Below are positions 12,263 through 24,014 of a stretch of 64,000 nucleotides of DNA, piece by piece (within the stretch, counting starts at the first letter, position 1; every line of letters begins with the position of its first letter). The position numbers were made by a program, and so were the translations under genes. The notes beneath the pieces are model-generated. The model was given only the letters and a program-made list of their open reading frames with translations. It did not search any database and was not told the DNA's origin. The stretch covers positions 7,845,364-7,909,363 of the forward strand of contig CP154956.1 in the NCBI GenBank assembly GCA_039621445.1. The letters are read 5' to 3'. This DNA is from Euglena gracilis. Taxonomy: Eukaryota; Euglenida; Euglenophyceae; Euglenales.

Positions 12263-13807
12263 ATGTGTTTGGGAGGCTGGGTGACAGCTCCATGGCTTTG
12301 CTTGCTTTGTGAAGCTCTGCAGTACCGTCTGGTGGTTTTGAAGTCGGTTGCGAAAGGAGTGTGTTTTCCAGTACAACAAAATTTATTTGTGAAAATGAGA
12401 ACTCAGCAGGAAGTGGTAGACGAAGAGGATCAAGATCTGCACCAATGCACAGGAGCCGAAATAGTGGAGACTCTGCGGCATTCACACAGCAGCAAAACCA
12501 ATGTTCTTTAACCCAACTGCGCAAGTTGCGCAAGCATTCGCTTGTGCAATTGCGCAAAGAATCTTTTTAGAACCAACAAAAAGCCTTCTATACCAGCCAG
12601 TTCAAAGCGGAAAAATTAATGATGTCATGAAACTGTAGATTTCCTCTCCTGTCTACTTGAGGTGCTGGAATCATCCCAGTGAATTGCTCACAGGAACAAT
12701 TCAAAATGGTTCATTTGCACAATTGCACAAGTGGTCCAAAAAAAATCGATTGTTTATTTGATTTTTGAAGACATTTTAAGACAAGAAGAGAATGGAAACA
12801 CAGTGTCCACAAAGTTGTGGTACAGGGTCTCTGAATTGGTCAATGAAAGTGTCTCAGGGCACCATCCATTTGCAGGCAATGTATTCAGGCATTATTTTTA
12901 AGGCAAAAATTTTCAAAAAAAATTAAAGGCGGCTTAGAAAATAACGCCTGAATGCACTGCGCCTGATTTTCCGACAGCAAGATCGGGGGTGGGCATCCTT
13001 CAACAACAAACCGTTTTTTTTTTCAAGGATAAATCTTTGACGTGTCATCCTGGGTCCCAAACGGGACCCAGGATGCAGGGCTTTTGTCATGAATAATTTT
13101 GTAATTTTATTATTTTAACACGTGAAAGTATTTGTGAAATTGCAGCAAATGAATTGCGCATTTGGTTCTTTTATGCAATTGCACAAACCGACCACACAGA
13201 CGATTGTGGAAGTGGTTCTTTTGCACAATTTCTCAAGGGACCAACATTTTTTTTTTAAAAAAAGTCAAAGTGTATGATATTGTAGGGCTAGGCCTCACCT
13301 GCCCCAAATCCCCCAAAGTTCAAACTTTCCCTGCCAGTGTTTATGCGGCGGCGTTTTGGCATTTTGGACAAATTTATATTGTACACCACATCTTACGCAA
13401 TTTTATGTAGGGTTAGGGTTAAAGTTAAGGTTAGGATTACGGTAGGGTAAACCCCCTCCCCAAATTACCTGGCGAGGTGCAAAATCATTGGAACCATCTT
13501 TTGCACGTCCCCCCTGCCAGGTTATTTGGGCCATTTTCTCAGCGTCGTAAGCTGCTTCTTCCTTAAATGGGGGTGCCAAGTTACTGGAGCAACCTTTTTT
13601 TGCCTGGCCCCCCGCCAAGTTATTCAGCCACTGCCAGGAGCAAGGGCCGCCAAGAGATATTGGGGGGGGGGGTTTAGGATAGGGTAGGGTTATATACTAC
13701 ATTCATATTTGCACATATATGGTATACGTATAGACCGGATACATTCTGAAAGTGGTGAAGATCTGCACACAGAAGGCGGACACAACACCAGCAGTTCACA
13801 GACCAGG
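12263..13807. other. Intergenic sequence with GCAATTGC-type words
   Basis: Between 12,510 and 13,250 there are repeated words of the form TTGCGCAA, GCAATTGCGCAAAGAA, GCACAATTGCACAAG and GTTCTTTTGCACAATT in both orientations. This could be a decayed transposon with subterminal repeats. A short TTAGGG-like run is at 13,409-13,440. No gene seen. Confidence 0.4.
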
Positions 13808-14200
13808 CCCTGGCAGGGTTTGATATAAGGACAGGTGGGTGGTCCGGACCCCCCCCCCCTGCGGGCCAGGAGGGGGGGACACCCCCCCCATCTAAACAGT
13901 GGCGCGGTCCGGGTGACCGAAAATTTTTGACCCCCCAAAACGACCAAAAGTGCCATTTTGGGCACTTTTTTGGGCAAAAATTTGCCAAAAGTGCGAAAAT
14001 TTTTCGGCGCAAAGCGTCGGAGGAAAAAAATTGACCTTTTTTGGGGGGGTCCCGGGTACCCCCCCCCCCAAGGTCGGTCCGGACCCCCCTGGCAGGTGGG
14101 GGGGGGGGAGGTGTTCCGGCCCCCCCCCCCCCCCTGCGGGCCAGGAGGGTGGAGGGGACCCCCACCTAAACCATGTACGCCCTCCTCATATCAAACACTG
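13808..14200. mobile_element. MITE-like element, GTTYGATATAAGG family, copy 2
   Basis: Left end CCTGGCAGGGTTTGATATAAGG; reversed right end ACCAGGGCCCAGTGTTTGATATGAGG, so imperfect terminal inverted repeats of roughly 25-30 bp. The interior has GTGGCGCGGTCCGGGTGACC, shared inverted with copy 1, then AAAATTTT words and GGCGCAAAGCG. No transposase. Confidence 0.6.
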
Positions 14201-14284
14201 GGCCCTGGTCCTGAAAAAAAATCCTGGAAAAAAATCGAAATCTGCGCAATTGCATAAAAAACGCGAAATAGCTGGAATAATAAA

Positions 14285-14690
14285 TTGACCCCCCCCCTAT
14301 GTCCAACGACCGGTAACCTCTGTCCTCTGACCGGGGGGGGGGGTCGTTGGACATAGGGTAGTGACCAAAAAGGTGTCCTCTGACCGGGGGGGGGGGTCGT
14401 TGGACACAGGGCCGGGAAACAAAAAGTTTGCCGAAACCCCCCCCAAACAGGTCAAACCGCGCCCCATTTTCGAGCCCTGTCAACAAATATTTACTTAAAT
14501 AGCTCCCAAAACTGACAAAACATGACGGGGTAGAGGACAAGGGCGGAAGAAAAACCTTTCAGGGCTGGCAAACCCCCCGTTTTCACACTCCTGCAAAAAA
14601 CATCAAACCTCCGAAAAGGTGTCCTCTGACCGGGGGGGTGGTCGTTGGACATAGGGGGGTCGTTGGACATAGGGGGGGGGTAATAGGCGA
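14285..14690. repeat. Cluster of TATGTCCAACGACC foldback ends
   Basis: The pair CTATGTCCAACGACC / GGTCGTTGGACATAG frames a 14,288-14,357 unit, and further GTGTCCTCTGACC-G-run-GGTCGTTGGACA ends follow at about 14,370-14,412 and 14,618-14,680. They are the same repeat as the ends of the element at 108-453, here in several nested or partial copies. Confidence 0.6.
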
Positions 14691-16600
14691 AGGTGGATCA
14701 ATCAAAAGGATGGGCAAAAAAAAGCTCAAGCAAGCAAGCAACAAGAACATCAAGAACAAATTAGACACTTCAATTTGGCACCTTCACGAGAAGAAAGAAA
14801 AAACTCTCACAATTGAATCAACCACCACACACAGAGCAATTCCTGAACATCCTGTTCACATTCTTATTCTGTGTTATTCTTTCTTCTCATGGAGGTGCCC
14901 ATATTTTCCCATTCCTCTCTTCAAAAGACACCAATTTAGAGCTCCCATTTTATCTGCCAGCTCCCCCGCAATGAAAATTCGAAATAACAGCATTTTTGTT
15001 TGTGTTCTTTGCATTTTCTGGATCTTGTTTTTTTTTTTTTGCATTCTCACCTTCTCAAACTTCGAAAAAAAACTGGCAATTGCTGGTAAAAATGCACGGC
15101 CACAAATCAAGTTTACATAATGGTCTCTCTAAGTGTGTCACTTGGTTTTTTCTTAATTGGATTCTTTGAAACAGAATGAAATACAATCCACATTCTTAAA
15201 GATGGATAGCTGTTCAAAGCAAACATGCACAATGTTGTGTAATGAATCATGTCGAGTGACGAAATGTTCTTCTGAAAAAAATGGGAAATATTTGATCCAG
15301 CTGAAATGTGCACACTTTAACAAGAATTTATTTTGTGTTTCTTGCATTTTTTATTGCACGTTGCTGCGCGGTCTGCCTTGTTGCATCCTTTGTCGCATTC
15401 CTCCCCCTTGGGGATCTTAAACATCTTTGAAATGCAGAGACTGCAGGAGAAAAATGCTCGGGAAAATTTCTGCAAAAATTCCATTTTTGGATTTGACCGC
15501 CCATCCTTCGGTGAAACTTTCTTTGAGGAGAAAGGAGTGAGGCTTTATGAAAAGCCCTTCAGCAGAATTCTGTGCATTGTATTTTGTGTATAATTTTTTT
15601 TTCATTGCATGTGCATATGCATGTATTGCATGTGTATTCCATGTGTTTTTTTTTGTTGCAAAATACTTCAACTGCCCGTGTTCATGGTTTCAGCCCTCTG
15701 GAACCTGTGGATCAGGAGTGAGTCACGCCCTGTCTTCGTGGGGGGAGATGGTGTCCCCCTCCCTGTGATGTCCCTGAAATGTCGACTAACTGAGAGATGG
15801 CAGTGCTAGATCATTTGAAGATTCTGGTTGCAGCCACCTGCACAGAGGGAGAGTGTTTTTTGCCATTTTCTTTTTTAGTCAGCCAGCGACCAGATATCTT
15901 CGCACACCGCCACAAACATCATCAACAAAAAGAACACTCCGACCACGCTCGGCAGCAAATACCTCTTGAGCCGGTGGCACAGGACCCGCATCAGCCACAG
16001 ATGGGGAGCCCCCTTCGCTGTGGGTGGAGAGGAACGGGGGCTCGCTCCCCAAGTCTGTCGGCTCCCCTGCGAGGGCGTGGGCGAGAAGGAAACAGCGTGT
16101 TGTTTTCCGGATGTTCCCCCCAATGCCTGAGGTATTTTTTTTGGTCAATTGCAAACCTCGAGTCTCTTTTGGGGGGAAAAGGAGAAAAAATCAGTTTGCA
16201 CAATTTGCCCAAAAATAACATCTCCCCCTGGCGCGTCGGGCGGGAGAATGGTCGGAAAAAAAGGGTCGAGCAAAAAAAGGGTCGAAAATCAGACACCCTC
16301 CAAATATAAGACCCTTGTGACGTCGCAAAGCGCCGGGGACGATGGCAAAATACCTGAAAAACTGCCTGATGGGCCAAAATGATGAAATTCTTGTTTTTCT
16401 TTGAACTTTTGAGACCTAAAAAAGTTTCACTCAATTCAATCCAATCCATACACGGCGAAAGCCCCAAAGCAAGGTTCTTCGCATCAGCAGCAGCAGCGGC
16501 ATTGCAATTATTGATCATGATCATCATCATTTAATCTGGACGACATTTTCCAAAGCAATGCATTGTCTCGTGATATTCTGAAAACCAACAGGCAATGATC
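14691..16600. other. Intergenic sequence, no gene seen
   Basis: More A/T-rich than its surroundings. Contains an imperfect inverted repeat at 14,777-14,804 / 14,873-14,899 and TGCATGTG-type words at 15,600-15,650. Frames of up to about 180 codons overlap on both strands and show no domain. It ends abruptly at the 30.7-kb repeat boundary. Confidence 0.45.
14777..14899. repeat. Imperfect inverted repeat
   Basis: GGCACCTTCACGAGAAGAAAG at 14,777 faces CTTTCTTCTCATGGAGGTGCC ending at 14,899, with about 70 bases between the arms. A small foldback structure of unknown role. Confidence 0.55.
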
Positions 16601-16901
16601 TCAACCCGAACCGAAAAAGTAATGCAATGCGACAACCAGTGTCAATGAGAATTTTGACTTTTGCACAAAATTTTTTAATTTTGATTTCCGCTTGGACCAA
16701 AAGTTCCATGGGGGGTAAGCAAAGTGAAGGGTCTGGCGAAAATGCGTTTTCTTGCCAGCTTTCCCATGAACCGTTTCCTACTTTGCACAACATTCCGAGC
16801 GGAAAGTTGGAGTGGGGGGTGGGGGACCCGAAAATTTTCCGGGTACCGACCAGAAAGGCAGATGGGCAGGGGGGGCAGGGTTGATCAGGTCCTACCTCCA
16901 T
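16601..16901 (-). pseudogene. Family A protease, truncated at the repeat edge
   Basis: The N-terminal part of a retropepsin-type aspartic protease, ending just after the catalytic ILIDTGC strand (DTG at residues 87-89). From 16,600 leftward the sequence is unrelated and the frame runs on for about 24 codons of non-homologous residues. The same frame continues intact at 46,023-47,615. The family cleaves retroelement polyproteins, and this copy lacks most of the fold. It starts at a Met shortly after the Gag stop. Confidence 0.8.
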
Positions 16902-16946
16902 CTGTTCATCAGCCCAGAGGTCCGTGCCCTCGGACCTCGGGCTCCC

Positions 16947-18675
16947 CTACTCCAGGTCCGAACCGGCCGAATAGCCGGCTATGGGCCTTTTAGAGGTATA
17001 AACGGATTTCAACGTGCGCACCGCCATGCGGGCCTCGTCGAAATCGGTATCCGTGGTCTCATCCCCCTCCCTGCCCGAAGCCGGGGTGTCATCCTCCAAA
17101 CAAGATGTCTTGAAACCGACTTTATGGCGGTTGGAGGAGTGATCCTTGTCACCGCGATTCATACCGCGATGACGTTGGCCAGGGCGGGGAGAACGAGAAC
17201 GCGGACATTTGGATGAGGGGTGATCACTCGATGCACAAAGCGAACACCGAGATTTGTGTCGCGAAAGTGGATAACGGGGGGATTGGTTTCCCGATTTCCC
17301 GTCAAACCGTCGTGGTGACCGGGTATCCCGTCGACCATGACCGGTGTATCGGGGTATTCCCGATGAGGATCGCGAAGAAGATGATCCGCTTCGCGAACGC
17401 GATCGCGATGTCTCGCGATGAGAATCACGCTTCTTGGCCGGGGCACCGGGTGACCTACCCCGAGGGGTACCGTGTTTCCGCTCATCGCGGAACGGGATCC
17501 GGGGGCTAATACCACCGGAACGGGGACCCGATGACCGTGAATTGCCCGATTGGCGTGAAAACGCGGAGGAACCCGAACCTCATGATGAGGTCGAGCCTCG
17601 CGGACTTTGAATACGCTTACGCGCTTCAGGATTAGGACATTCCCGAGACATATGTCCCGATTTGTTGCACAAAAAGCACACTTTATCCGTGGCTTGGTCC
17701 AAAGAACGCGGGTATCGCGTTTTCGATCCCGTGTTGGGTGAGGTGGGTGAAACCGGTGATTTTTGCAATGTGTTCACCGAACCAGCCGGTAATCCAGCGG
17801 TTGGGTGTGCGGTATACGCGGATTGAATCTGACCAAGAAGCTGTGATAGCTTCAATTGCTTGGAAACGTAGTTCCAGCGTTGGTCAAGAGTCATTGCATT
17901 ACCCGCCAACTCCTCACGATGGATATCCTTGATGAGGCTAGGCGTGAAATGCATGAGAACAGCGTCAAACTGTTCGCGCATTTGCTTTTCACTGAGTTCA
18001 TCCACCTCAGCGGCAAGTCCCAACCATTTGGCATACCAAAGGTCAATGGACTTCCACTTGCGATCGGGTGGGGCGCATTGCCGCCACTTGGTCTCCAGGG
18101 TAATCCTAGCGACCAAACTTGAACTGGTGGAAGCGTATTGCTCCACCAGGTCATCAAAGGAAACGCGGTGGCGAATCACGAGTTGTCGCGCGCGCTCCTT
18201 CTCATCCCTAGGGAGGCAATCGATGAATTCCATCTTGATTACCTCCGGGTTTGTGTCCTGGGTTGGCCCTTTCAATGCCCAGTAGTACTCCCAGTCCCGG
18301 AAAAACTGTCTCCACATGGTTGGATCACCTTCCCACTGGGGTTTCACCTTATTCGCGATTGCGATGGTGCCCTTGAAGTCTTTCTGAAAAACCCGTTGGC
18401 CCTCGGTGGTATTCCGTGGATTCGGGCCCGGGTACGCTCGAGCGCCAAGCGTATCCTTTCCGGATTCTTGTCGGAATCGCGAAATTTCTGGTGAAGGTGA
18501 ATCCTGGTACCGGAAATCCGGTCGCAAACCCTGTTGGTCACCCGTAATAGGGGGACTCTCCGGTGTGGGGGTATGTCGCGCATGCAAAATATGACCCACT
18601 CGCGGTGTACGGGTTTGGCTCATTCCACGCACAAGCATGGAGTGATGGATTTCTTGATGGAGACTTGGCGGAATC
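16947..18675 (-). pseudogene. gag: Family A Gag, C-terminal part (type 1)
   Basis: This frame carries a capsid-like region (QFFRDWEYYW, then IDCLPRDEKERARQLV), a zinc knuckle CFLCNKSGHMSREC (17,637-17,680), an SR-rich stretch and a second knuckle CSLCASSDHPSSKC (17,205-17,246). It stops at 16,947. The frame is open except for one UGA at 17,580-17,582, where the plus-strand relative has UGG (Trp). The N-terminal coiled-coil part is missing: at about 18,675 the frame is joined to a protease fragment. Gag builds particles and binds RNA. Two CCHC knuckles flanking an SR-rich linker is an unusual layout. Confidence 0.8.
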
Positions 18676-19001
18676 GCATGAACCAAGAGGAGGGTGGGTA
18701 TAAGTCCTTTGCAGAAAAAAAGGGGGATTCGACACCCTGTGTCGACTAAAATTTTGGCTTGTGCACGGAAATTTTGAGTTTTGATTTTCGCTTGGACCAA
18801 AAGATTCATGGGGGGTACGCAAAGCGAAGGGTCGGGTGTAAAATTGTTGTTGCGCCAACTGTTCCATGACCCTTGGCTTACTTTGCTCAACATTCCAAGC
18901 AAAAATTTGGCGCGGGGAGTGGGGGACCCGAAAATTATCCGCGTACTGACCAAAAAGACCAATGGGCAGGGGGGGCAGGGGTGATAAGTTCCTACCTCCA
19001 T
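18676..19001 (-). pseudogene. Family A protease fragment fused in frame to downstream Gag
   Basis: Begins at a Met in a different frame from the upstream Gag stop (19,047). It contains the retropepsin strand ILVDTGCRIPLFF, then about nine more residues, and passes without a stop into the type 1 Gag at IPPSLHQE. The result is a 473-residue frame (17,580-19,001). The rest of the protease, including the expected second LILGYP strand, is absent. The fusion looks like recombination between two related elements and is present in both 30.7-kb units. Confidence 0.75.
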
Positions 19002-19046
19002 CTGTTCATCAGCCCAGAGGTCCGTGCCCTCAGACCTCGGGCTCCC

Positions 19047-22000
19047 CTACTCCATATCGGAGTCGGCCTTTTGGCCTATGGTAGCCTTCCTAGAATAAAT
19101 TGCGCGTATCGCGCGAATGGCATTCCTGTCTTCCACCAGCTCATCCTCGGTGCTCTCATCCCCCTCCCTGCCCGAAGCCAGGTCTTTTTCCTCGATAGAG
19201 GATATTTTGAAACCAACCCGCTGCCTATTGGCAGAACCGCGATTGGAATCACGACGACCATGGCTAGGGCGGGGAGAGCGGGAACGGGGGCGCTTGGATG
19301 AATGGTGGTCTTTAGACCCACAAAGGGAACAACGGTTTCGCGAATGCGATTGCCTTTTGGCATCATAGCGACGCGGGGAGCGGTTATCCGCTCGACCGCG
19401 GTCGGATCGCGAAGATGATGATCCACTTCGCGACCGCGATCGCGAAGAATCGCGATTTGCATCCCGATTGCGGGTAGGGGGGCGGGGGGACCGACCACGC
19501 GGTATGAAACCACGTCCGCTATTGCGGTGGGGTGAACGGGAACGCGGTCTTCCATCACCCGATCGGTATCCCGACCGCTGCGAATGCGCAGATCGTGAGG
19601 AACACGAACTTCAGGAAGAGAGGGATCCTCGGGGGCTCTTACTGCGCTTTCGCGCTTGGGGGTTCGGACATTCGCGAGACATTGATTACACAAAAAGCAC
19701 ACTTTGTCCGAAACTTGGTCAGAAGAGCACGAATAGCGCGGTTTTGATTCCCGTGTCGGGGATTTGGGGTTTGAGCGCGCATAGCGCGTTTTGGAATCAC
19801 TCGATGGTGATTTTGGTGATTTTGGGGAAGTAGTCCTTTGGACTGCATGGACTGAACCGGTGGGTACACCCGCGGTAGGGTGGTGGTGATATGCCGATTC
19901 AATCTGTCCCGGAAGTTGTGATAACTTCATTTGTTTGGAAATATAATTCCATCTCTCATCGAGAGTCAAAATGTGTCCCGCGAGTTCCTCGCGGTGAATT
20001 TCCTTGATGAGTTTGGGGATGTAGCGCAGTAAAACCGCATCAAATTGTTCTTTGATTTGCTTTTCCCCTAACTCATCAACCTCGGCTGCTAATGGAAGCC
20101 ACTTGGAGTACCACAAGTCTATCGACTTCCATTTGCGGTCAGGGGGGGTGAATTGGCGCCATTTGTTTTCCAGACTGATTCTGGAAACCAAACTTGGTGC
20201 ATGAGGAAGCATATTGCTCGACCAATTCTTCAAAAGAAATGCGCCTGCCAATGACCAATTGTCTGGCGCGTTCTTTTTCATCCCTTGGGAGGCAATCGAT
20301 GAATTCCATCTTGATTACCTCGGGGTTGTCATCTTGGGTGGGTCCCTTCAAATCCCAGTAATATTCCCAATCGCGGAAAAATTGTTTCCATGTGGTGGGG
20401 TCACCATCCCATTGGGGCTTCACCTTGTTCGCTATCGCGATGGTGCCTTTGAAATCTTTCTGAGAAACCCGTGGCCCTTTGGTGGTATTCCAGGGGTGTG
20501 GGCCCGGGCGCGAATTCGCACCATGTGCGGGTACCCCGATGGTTGCACCAAGGGTATTGTTCGGGTTATTTTGCAATTGCGCAAGGAACATCCCACTTAG
20601 TGTACCATAGGTACCATGCACCTTTGGGGAATCACGATTGCGCGAATGGTGACGCGGTTGCGCATGTGGGGGTGAGGTATCAGATGGTTGCACCATTGGT
20701 GCTACTAAGCGAATTTGGGAGGTATGACCAATACCCGGTGTGGGGGTGCAGATCATACCACGAATTAGTTCGGATTCCCGAATCTCTTGATTTAAGAGGG
20801 GTTTGGGTCTGGTTTTCGCCTGAAAACCTGACTCATCATCCGAAAACTCGTCCATTGGGACTGGTAATGCCAATGGGGGGACCACCGCATGAGCGAAAAT
20901 GCGATTTAGTGGCAATGTGCCGGTGGACTCGGGAATTGGTGCGCGAATAGCGCTTTTGGAGCTGGAAGATGCGGCAAGTGTGCCAACCGTACCCGATTGC
21001 GGGTTTTGGTGGATGGAACGCATTTGTGCGTGAATTTGGTCAAGTTTGTTGCAAATTCATGCACACTTTGGTCCAAATGGTCAACAACCTGCCAGTTGTC
21101 GGTTATCCGACCCACATCCTCCTGCAAACGCTTAATCCGCCTACGGTATGAGGGTAGCTCATCCAAAAGCGGGATTTTGTCAGAAATTGACTGAAAATCG
21201 TGCGAAATTGCACCAAACCCAGTGTCCACTTCCTGTACTCTTGTCACCAAAGTGCGCATCGCACTGGAAATGGCCTCCAATTGTGGAGATGGCTTGGTGG
21301 GGTGGTCCGAATGCGGACTTTTGACTTTTTCAGCCATTGGCTGTTCCATCAAGACAGAAACTTGCGCGGATAGCGCGGTAATGTCATTTTGCAGTTTTGT
21401 GACATCCTGTTTCACCGTTTTCTCGGTGTTCATAAGACTGTCACAAAATCGTTGCATGATTTGGTTATTTTCCGCGCGCATTTCAGCGCAAATCTTGTCC
21501 AAGTGTGTTTTTGGGAGTGTGGGGGTAGGTGTTGGTAACGGCCTTGGGGTGGTGATTGCACCTGCATCATTTTTTTGTTCATTTCTTGCATGCGTTTGTG
21601 CAAAATCCGCTATCGCGGTGTGAATGCCGGTAACATCCGGGATCCTACCAGCTACTTCCGCATAGCGGGTGTGCAACTTAGCCAATGAGGCTTCAATGTT
21701 ACCAACATCCTGTTGTAACTGTTTGGGCAAATCGGACATGGTGGCCTTGAGTCCACTAATATCCGGTGTTGGTGCACGGGTTGCCGCATTGCGGTTTTGC
21801 AAAAGCGCGATTGCGGTTCGGAATTCCATTGTGTCGTTTTGCCACTGTTGTTGCAAATTCTCAATCCTACTCGCGATATTCGCGATTTGGGTGTGAAAAC
21901 TTGCAATTTCTGCGGGAATGTCACCACAATGGCAAGATTTCTGCTCCAGTCGAGAAAGGCTTTCCTCCAATTGTTGCACATACGTGTGGGGGGCAAAACT

Positions 22001-22105
22001 TTCATTGGCTTGGGCAGAAAAGTGGGCAAAATTCGTGGAATCACCGCTCAACTGGACAATGCGTTGTTGCGCTTCCTGAAATGCGGTTGCAAGTGTGGAG
22101 AATTG
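19047..22105 (-). pseudogene. gag: Family A Gag (type 2), middle and C-terminal part
   Basis: After the MITE the frame resumes with a long helical, Gln-rich coiled-coil region (20,906-22,105), a frame change near 20,990, a capsid-like region (KPQWDGDPTTWKQFFRDWEYYW), another frame change near 20,190, and RNA-binding motifs. The first knuckle keeps CFLC but has lost its His through a small deletion near 19,680. The second reads CSLCGSKDHHSSK followed by Arg where Cys is expected (unit 2 keeps Cys). SR-rich sequence lies between the knuckles. The stop is at 19,047-19,049. Confidence 0.75.
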
Positions 22106-22672
22106 CACTTATGGCCAGTTTCCCCTCCCCCACGACTCTGTCCTGGGGGGTCCTGGCGGGTCCTGGGGGGTCCTGGGGGGGTCCTGGGGGGTCTTGGGGG
22201 GGTCCTGGGGGGGTCCTGGGGGGGTCGTGGGGGGGACTGGGGGGGGGTCCTGGGGGGTCCTTGGGGGGTCCTGGGGGGGTCCCGCAACTTTTTGGCAAAA
22301 TTTTTGCTCCAAAAGATGAGGTTTTTTTGACGCCCCGGGGGGTCCGGGGGGGCGGGAGGCCCCCCCGGTAGCGGGCGCCGAAGGCGCCCGGAACTCCACG
22401 GTCAGCGGGTCATCTGGGTACCGCCCCCCGGTGGGTCCTGCGGGGGTCCTGGGGGGGTCCTGGGGGGGTCCTGGGGGGGTCTTGGGGGGGTCCCGGGGGG
22501 TCCTGGGGGGGTCCTGGGGGGGTCCTGGGGGGGTCCTGGGGGGGTCCTGGGGGGGTCCTGGGGTGTCCTGGGGGGGTCCTGGGGCGGTCCTGGGGGGGTC
22601 CTGGGGTGGTCCTGGGGGTCCTGGGGGGTGGGGTCCTGGGGGGGTCCTGGGGGGGGAAACTGGCCATGACTC
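22106..22672. mobile_element. hAT-like MITE inserted in gag
   Basis: 567 bp. Terminal inverted repeats: the left end is CACTTATGGCCAGTTTCCCC and the reversed right end differs at 3 of 20 positions. An 8-bp direct duplication GAGAATTG flanks it (22,098-22,105 and 22,673-22,680). The interior is mostly tandem GGGGGGTCCT, plus a unique segment with a GCGGGCGCCGAAGGCGCCCG hairpin. Removing the element and one duplication leaves the Gag frame continuous and aligned with the plus-strand gag. The 8-bp duplication suggests hAT-type transposition. No transposase. Confidence 0.85.
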
Positions 22673-23752
22673 GAGAATTGCTCCATTGTAATAAGTTGTC
22701 CCAAATCGGGTTTTTTGGGGGGCTCATGCAACGTTTGCTGCAATTGTGGAAAAATTGCCGTAATTGGCTCCAATTGATGGGACAAAGCTTGCAAACTATG
22801 TTGCATGTTGGAGAAAATCACATCATTGCGGGATTGTGTTTCACACATGGCTTCACTCACTCTTTGGAAGTGTTGTGGCAAATATGCCTTCAAATGTGTG
22901 TCCAAACCTTCTCGCAAAGTTGCTAGGTCCACATTGATGGATTGAAAGTTTGTTTGGCAATATTGACCAACATCACGCACATAACTCCAAAAGTAATTCA
23001 GCTTGTGTTCTACAACCTTTTGGTTGTTTTCATCAAAATCCAAAACCTTGTTAAGTGTCATAGCGCAATCCGCTACACAAGTGTGGACATGGGAAATTTG
23101 CCGCATTAGCTGGTGGTCCACTGGAAGATTTGCGACTATGCGCTGAATCACGGTAATGGGTTGAGGGGAAATATTTTCCAACTATTCCGCATCACTGCTC
23201 ATGGACTCTGTGGGACTCGTATAAGCCGGAACTGTCAAACGCATCTCCGGATGCCATGGCAATGCCGGAAAAGAACCCGTATCGGGTGGTGCGGGCAATT
23301 GTCCAATCGGACTTGTGGGGGGAAGCATAGGGGGGGGGCTGAAAGGAACATGGTGTTTCTAACCCACCCTCAACAAAAATTTGCCGTGGCGTATCCGCCT
23401 CGGAGTCAAATGTGCCTATCGGCACCAGTGCGAGATCTCGCTGGGGGGAATGGGTGTTAGCCGATGGGCTTTCCAACAAAAGGGGTTGTGCCTGTTGGGC
23501 ATGGGGTTGCTCTGTAGAGCTTGACACCGATAGGTGTGGGGATGCCCATTGGGCGGGGGAAGGATTACTCGACACAGACACCGATGGGTGTGACACACGC
23601 GGGGAAGGAGGATTACCTTTGGAATGAATCAATGTTTGATTACCACTATGGGGTTGTGAATGCTCAATAGAGTTGGTCAGTGATGCTGCAGGTTCAAGTC
23701 CTCGAAGTGAACCAATCAATGCAGCGTAGTCGATGGGAGTTGTGCTCTGCAT
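22673..23752 (-). pseudogene. gag: Family A Gag (type 2), N-terminal part
   Basis: Starts at MQSTTPIDYAALIG, about 250 bases after the primer-binding site; the plus-strand copy begins at the same place (MQRTDPNHQF). A Ser/Pro-rich region is followed by a helical region (NLPVDHQLMRQISHVHTC). The frame is broken by a G-run length change near 23,335 and by an in-frame UAG at 23,182-23,184, then interrupted by the MITE. Likely a matrix or particle-assembly region; no named domain is recognised. Confidence 0.7.
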
Positions 23753-24003
23753 TTTTAAGGCAAAAACGCAAAAACCAAGTGTACATTGTGGGGTAAAGTG
23801 CAGGAACAAGTGCAAAAAGAGGGGATAGTATAAAAAATAAGCAGAGACCCGAACTCTGAGGTTTGAAGCAGCAAATACTGCGAACCGTCAGAGGACGTGT
23901 CCGTGCGTACGGCTTTGGCCGTAAACGGCTTGTAGTGCCTGGAGTCGCCTATAGGCGGGGCACCACTTGACCGTTTGCGGTCAAAATGATCGAAAAACCT
24001 AAA

Positions 24004-24012
24004 CTGCTACCA
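24004..24012 (-). promoter_or_regulatory. Primer-binding site, initiator-Met tRNA type
   Basis: On the minus strand TGGTAGCAG follows the LTR end by 2 bases (…GTACA CT TGGTAGCAG). It matches the complement of the CCA-tailed 3' end of eukaryotic initiator-Met tRNA for 9 bases, then diverges. Confidence 0.7.
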
Positions 24013-24014
24013 AG

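Noticed and set aside
13409-13440. Interstitial telomere (TTAGGG-like run)
   Set aside because: Only two near-perfect units in a degenerate context; too short to claim.
17390-17430. Cyanobacterial HIP1-like GCGATCGC sites
   Set aside because: They come from Arg/Ser codons in the SR-rich Gag region.
22100-23181. Gly/Pro-rich protein encoded by PGPPQDP repeats
   Set aside because: The repeat is the translated MITE array; the MITE ends and target duplication explain the interruption.
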